64,000 bases of DNA from NCBI RefSeq assembly GCF_047948215.1, contig NC_134457.1, positions 90,420,898-90,484,897 of the forward strand, read 5' to 3'. The notes under the pieces are model-generated. The model did no database searches and was not told the DNA's origin. It was given only the letters and a program-made list of their open reading frames with translations. Position 1 is the stretch's first letter. Each line of letters opens with the position of its first letter. This document shows, piece by piece, positions 61,540-64,000 of this stretch. Both the position numbers and the translations under genes were made by a program. This DNA is from Lycorma delicatula. Taxonomy: Eukaryota; Arthropoda; Insecta; Hemiptera; Fulgoridae.

Positions 61540-62320
61540 TGACTGGTTTGATGCAGCTCTCCAAGATTCCCTATCTAGTGCTAGTCATTTCATTTCAGTA
61601 TACCCTCTACATCCTACATCCCTAACAATTTGTTTTACATATTCCAAACGTGGCCTTCCTACACAATTTTTTCCTTCTACCTGTCCTTCCAATATTAAAG
61701 CGAGGATATTAAAGTCCAATATTAAAGTTTCCAGGATGCCTTAGTATGTGGCCTATAAGTCTGTCTCTTCTTTTAATTATATTTTTCCAAATGCTTCTTT
61801 CTTCATCTATTTGCCGCAATACCTCTTCATTTGTCACTTTATCCACCCATCTGATTTTTAACATTCTCCTAAAGCACCACATTTCAAAATCTTCTAATCT
61901 TTACTTCTCAGTTACTCTGATCGTCAAGTTTCACTTCCATATAAAGCTATACTCCAAGCATATACTTTCAAAAATCTTTTCCTGACATTTAAATTAATTT
62001 TTGATGTAAATAAATTATATTTCTTACCAAAGGCTCGTTTCGCTTGTGCTATTCGGCATTTTATATCGCTCCATCTTGCTTTGTCCATCTTTAGTAATTC
62101 TACTTCCCAAATAACAAAATCCTTCTACCTCCATAATCTTTTCTCCTCCTATTTTCACATTCAGTGGTCCATCTTTGTTATTTCTACTACATTTCATTAC
62201 TTTTGTTTTGTTCTTGTTTATTTTCATGCGATAGTTCTTGCGTAGGACTTCATCTATGCCGTTCATTGTTTCTTCTAAATCCTTTTTACTCTCGGCTAGA
62301 ATTACTATATCATCAGCAAA
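61540..62320 (-). pseudogene. LINE reverse transcriptase, active-site and C-terminal part
   Basis: After the TGA the frame goes on FADDIVILAESKKDLEETM, NKNKTKVMKCSRNNKD, FCYLGSRITKDGQSKMER, and with stops the FEMWCFRRMLKIRWVDK block to the 3' end. FADD carries the two catalytic Asp of motif C. The rest is broken by several stops. Confidence 0.75.
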
Positions 62321-63412
62321 TCATAGCATCTTTATCTTTTCACCTTGTACTGTTACTCCGAATCTAAATTGTTCTTTAACATCATTAACTGCTAGTTCCA
62401 TGTAAAGATTAAAAAGTAACGGAGATAGGGAACATCCTTGTCGGACTCCCTTTCTTATTACGGCTTCTTTCTTATGTTCTTCAATTATTACTGTTGTTGT
62501 TTGGTTCCTGTACATGTTAGCAATTGTTCTTCTATCTCTGTATTTGAACCCTAATTTTTTTAAAATGCTGAACATTTTATTCCAGTCTACGTTATCGAAT
62601 GCCTTTTCTAGGTCTATAAACGCCAAGTATGTTGGTTTGTTTTTCTTTAATCTTCCTTCTACTATTAATCTGAGGCCTAAAATTGCTTCCCTTGTCCCTA
62701 CACTTTTCTTGAAACCAAATTGGTCTTCTCCTAACACTTCTTCCACTCTCCTATCAATTCTTCTGTATAGAATTCTAGTTAAGATTTTTGATGCATGATT
62801 AGTTAAACTAATTGTTCTGTATTCTTCACATTTATCTGGCCCTTCTTTCTTTGGTATCATTACTATAACACTTTTTTTAAAGTCTCACGGAAATTCCCCT
62901 TTCTCATAAATATTACACACCAGTTTGTATAATCTATCAATCGCTTCCTCACCTGCACTGCGCAGTAATTCTACAGGTATTCTGTCTATTCCAGGAGCCT
63001 TTCTGCCATTTAAATCGTTCAATGCTCTCTTAAATTCAGATCTCAGTATTGTTTCTCCCATTTCATCCTCCTCAACTTCCTCTTCTCCCTCTATAACACC
63101 ATTTTCTAATTCATTTCCTCCGTATAACTCTTCAATATATTCCACCCATCTATCGACTTTACCTTTCGTATTATATATTGGTGTACCATCTTTGTTTAAC
63201 ACATTATTAGATTTTAATTTATGTACCCCAAAATTTTCTTTAACTTTCCTGTATGCTCCGTCTATTTTACCAATGTTCATTTCTCTTTCCACTTCTGAAC
63301 ACTTTTCTTTAATCCACTCTTCTTTCGCCAGTTTGCACTTCCTGTTTATAGCATTTCTTAATTGCCGATAGTTCCTTTTACTTTCTTCAAAATATATTTG
63401 AAGAATATATTT
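62321..63412 (-). pseudogene. LINE reverse transcriptase, first part
   Basis: 63523-62885 and 62860-62321 join with one frameshift near 62880. Motifs: KWIEYIEELYG-like WVEYIEELYGG, LNGRKAPGIDRIPVELL, PKKEGPDKCEEYRTISLTN, EDQFGFKKSVGTREAI, AFIDLEKAFDNVDW (motif A Asp) and GVRQGCSLSPLLFNLYMELA (motif B). The frame ends KIKML followed by TGA where the family has Arg before FADD, so one point change stops the gene at the active site. Confidence 0.8.
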
Positions 63413-63475
63413 TGCCAAGAGAGTTGACCAACTCTCTTCAAAATATTTGATGAAGATGTAATTTTTTTTTTGCTT

Positions 63476-63605
63476 CATATCGCCACATAAGCTGTGCATG
63501 GGATATGGAAATGTAATGTACAAAAAATGCTATGCCTGACCGGGATTTAAACCCAGAACCTCCAGATGAAAGGCTGAGATGCTACCACTCATGCCACAGA
63601 GGCAT
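63476..63605 (-). repeat. tRNA-derived SINE, family B, copy 3
   Basis: Minus strand: CTGTGGCATGAGTGGTAGCA (A box), CTGGGTTTAAATCCCGGTCA (B box), GGCATAGCATTTTTTGTAC, then TATCCCATGCACAGCTTATG. It directly adjoins the truncated 5' end of the LINE. Confidence 0.72.
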
Positions 63606-64000
63606 TTCATGGCAATTTAGCCAAACTTTTATAGGTCTTGGTATCTGATGCAATAGATTGTAACTTAACAGACTTTTGTATGGCATAATTTAATATTGAA
63701 AAAAGAAGTCTGTATTATAAGAAGTAGTACAAATTGTATAATATACTGTTGTTAATATCAACTTGATTTAAGTCCCTGGGTGATAATATATTGTAATGAA
63801 AATAACTATAAATTCAGGCCAATATTAACAGGTAGTAAACAAAAACAATGGATTTTTTAATTTGTCTAATAAAATATTTTATTGAATATCTATGATAAAC
63901 TGTACAAAACTATTTTAATATAAAAACAAAAAAATACTTTGTCACTGTAAAAATATGTATATTCAATATCTATTCACTGGTCTCATTTTATAATAATTGT
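63606..64000. other. No feature recognised
   Basis: AT-rich to the window end. Confidence 0.5.

Larger units (their letters stand above)
61504..63450 (-). mobile_element. 5'-truncated APE-type LINE, second copy of the 47-49 kb family
   Basis: An A-rich 3' end (T run at 61509-61526 on plus), then coding on the minus strand through the complete reverse transcriptase and C-terminal region. The 5' end lies near 63412-63450, so the endonuclease is missing. A short palindrome (AAGAGAGTTG / CAACTCTCTT, 63417-63438) marks that border. Confidence 0.85.

Overview
The window looks like AT-rich (well over two-thirds A+T by eye) nuclear DNA of an insect. The evidence is spliceosomal introns with GT-AG borders, an animal adenosine kinase, a NEMO/optineurin-type gene, and many insect-type transposons: mariner, hAT, piggyBac, R1-clade and other LINEs, tRNA-derived SINEs and an LTR family. 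I would guess Hemiptera from the general flavour of the repeats, but nothing in the sequence proves the order. There is no sign of operons, plasmids, CRISPR or bacterial genes.

Two host genes can be reconstructed. (1) A complete adenosine kinase (PfkB family, 361 aa) on the + strand has three coding exons, 25459-25637, 29660-29830 and 42266-43001. All junctions are in phase. Its introns are 4.0 and 12.4 kb. (2) A 5' part (about 150 aa) of a NEMO/optineurin-like adaptor (IKK-gamma; Kenny in Drosophila) lies on the - strand, with coding exons 15579-15785, 8979-9090 and 8164-8294. It has an N-terminal Atg8-interacting type motif (FVVL) and the NEMO N-terminal coiled-coil pattern. The remaining exons were not found. 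The two genes point away from each other and could share a control region near 25 kb.

Almost everything else recognisable is mobile DNA. 1-8 kb: the edge of a mariner, a fragment of an uncharacterised multicopy gene family, and a decayed hAT (ZBED/FAM200-like) transposase. 10-21 kb: short TIR repeats and several mariners in or near the NEMO-like gene. 23 kb: a SINE inside an inverted-repeat structure with a perfect 30-bp stem. ADK introns: five mariner pieces, an LTR with nested SINE and mariner fragments, a SINE, an RT-bearing LINE, a piggyBac fragment, and a DDE element split by a SINE. 44-50 kb: a solo LTR, a LINE fragment split by a 1353-bp element with long inverted arms, and a 223-bp CA repeat.

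52.4-57.6 kb holds a GC-rich, almost full-length but frameshifted R1-clade retrotransposon on the - strand. It has an overlapping ORF1/ORF2 pair, a 50-bp perfect palindrome in its 3' UTR and tandem repeats at its 5' side. It is followed by a Tc1/mariner-like pseudogene, a second copy of the uncharacterised gene family, another LINE and a tRNA-like SINE.

The most interesting items are the autophagy-motif NEMO-like gene, the long-armed TIR element, the mariner with an in-frame deletion and intact ends, the perfect palindrome, and the uncharacterised multicopy family. I found no clearly new multi-gene system.
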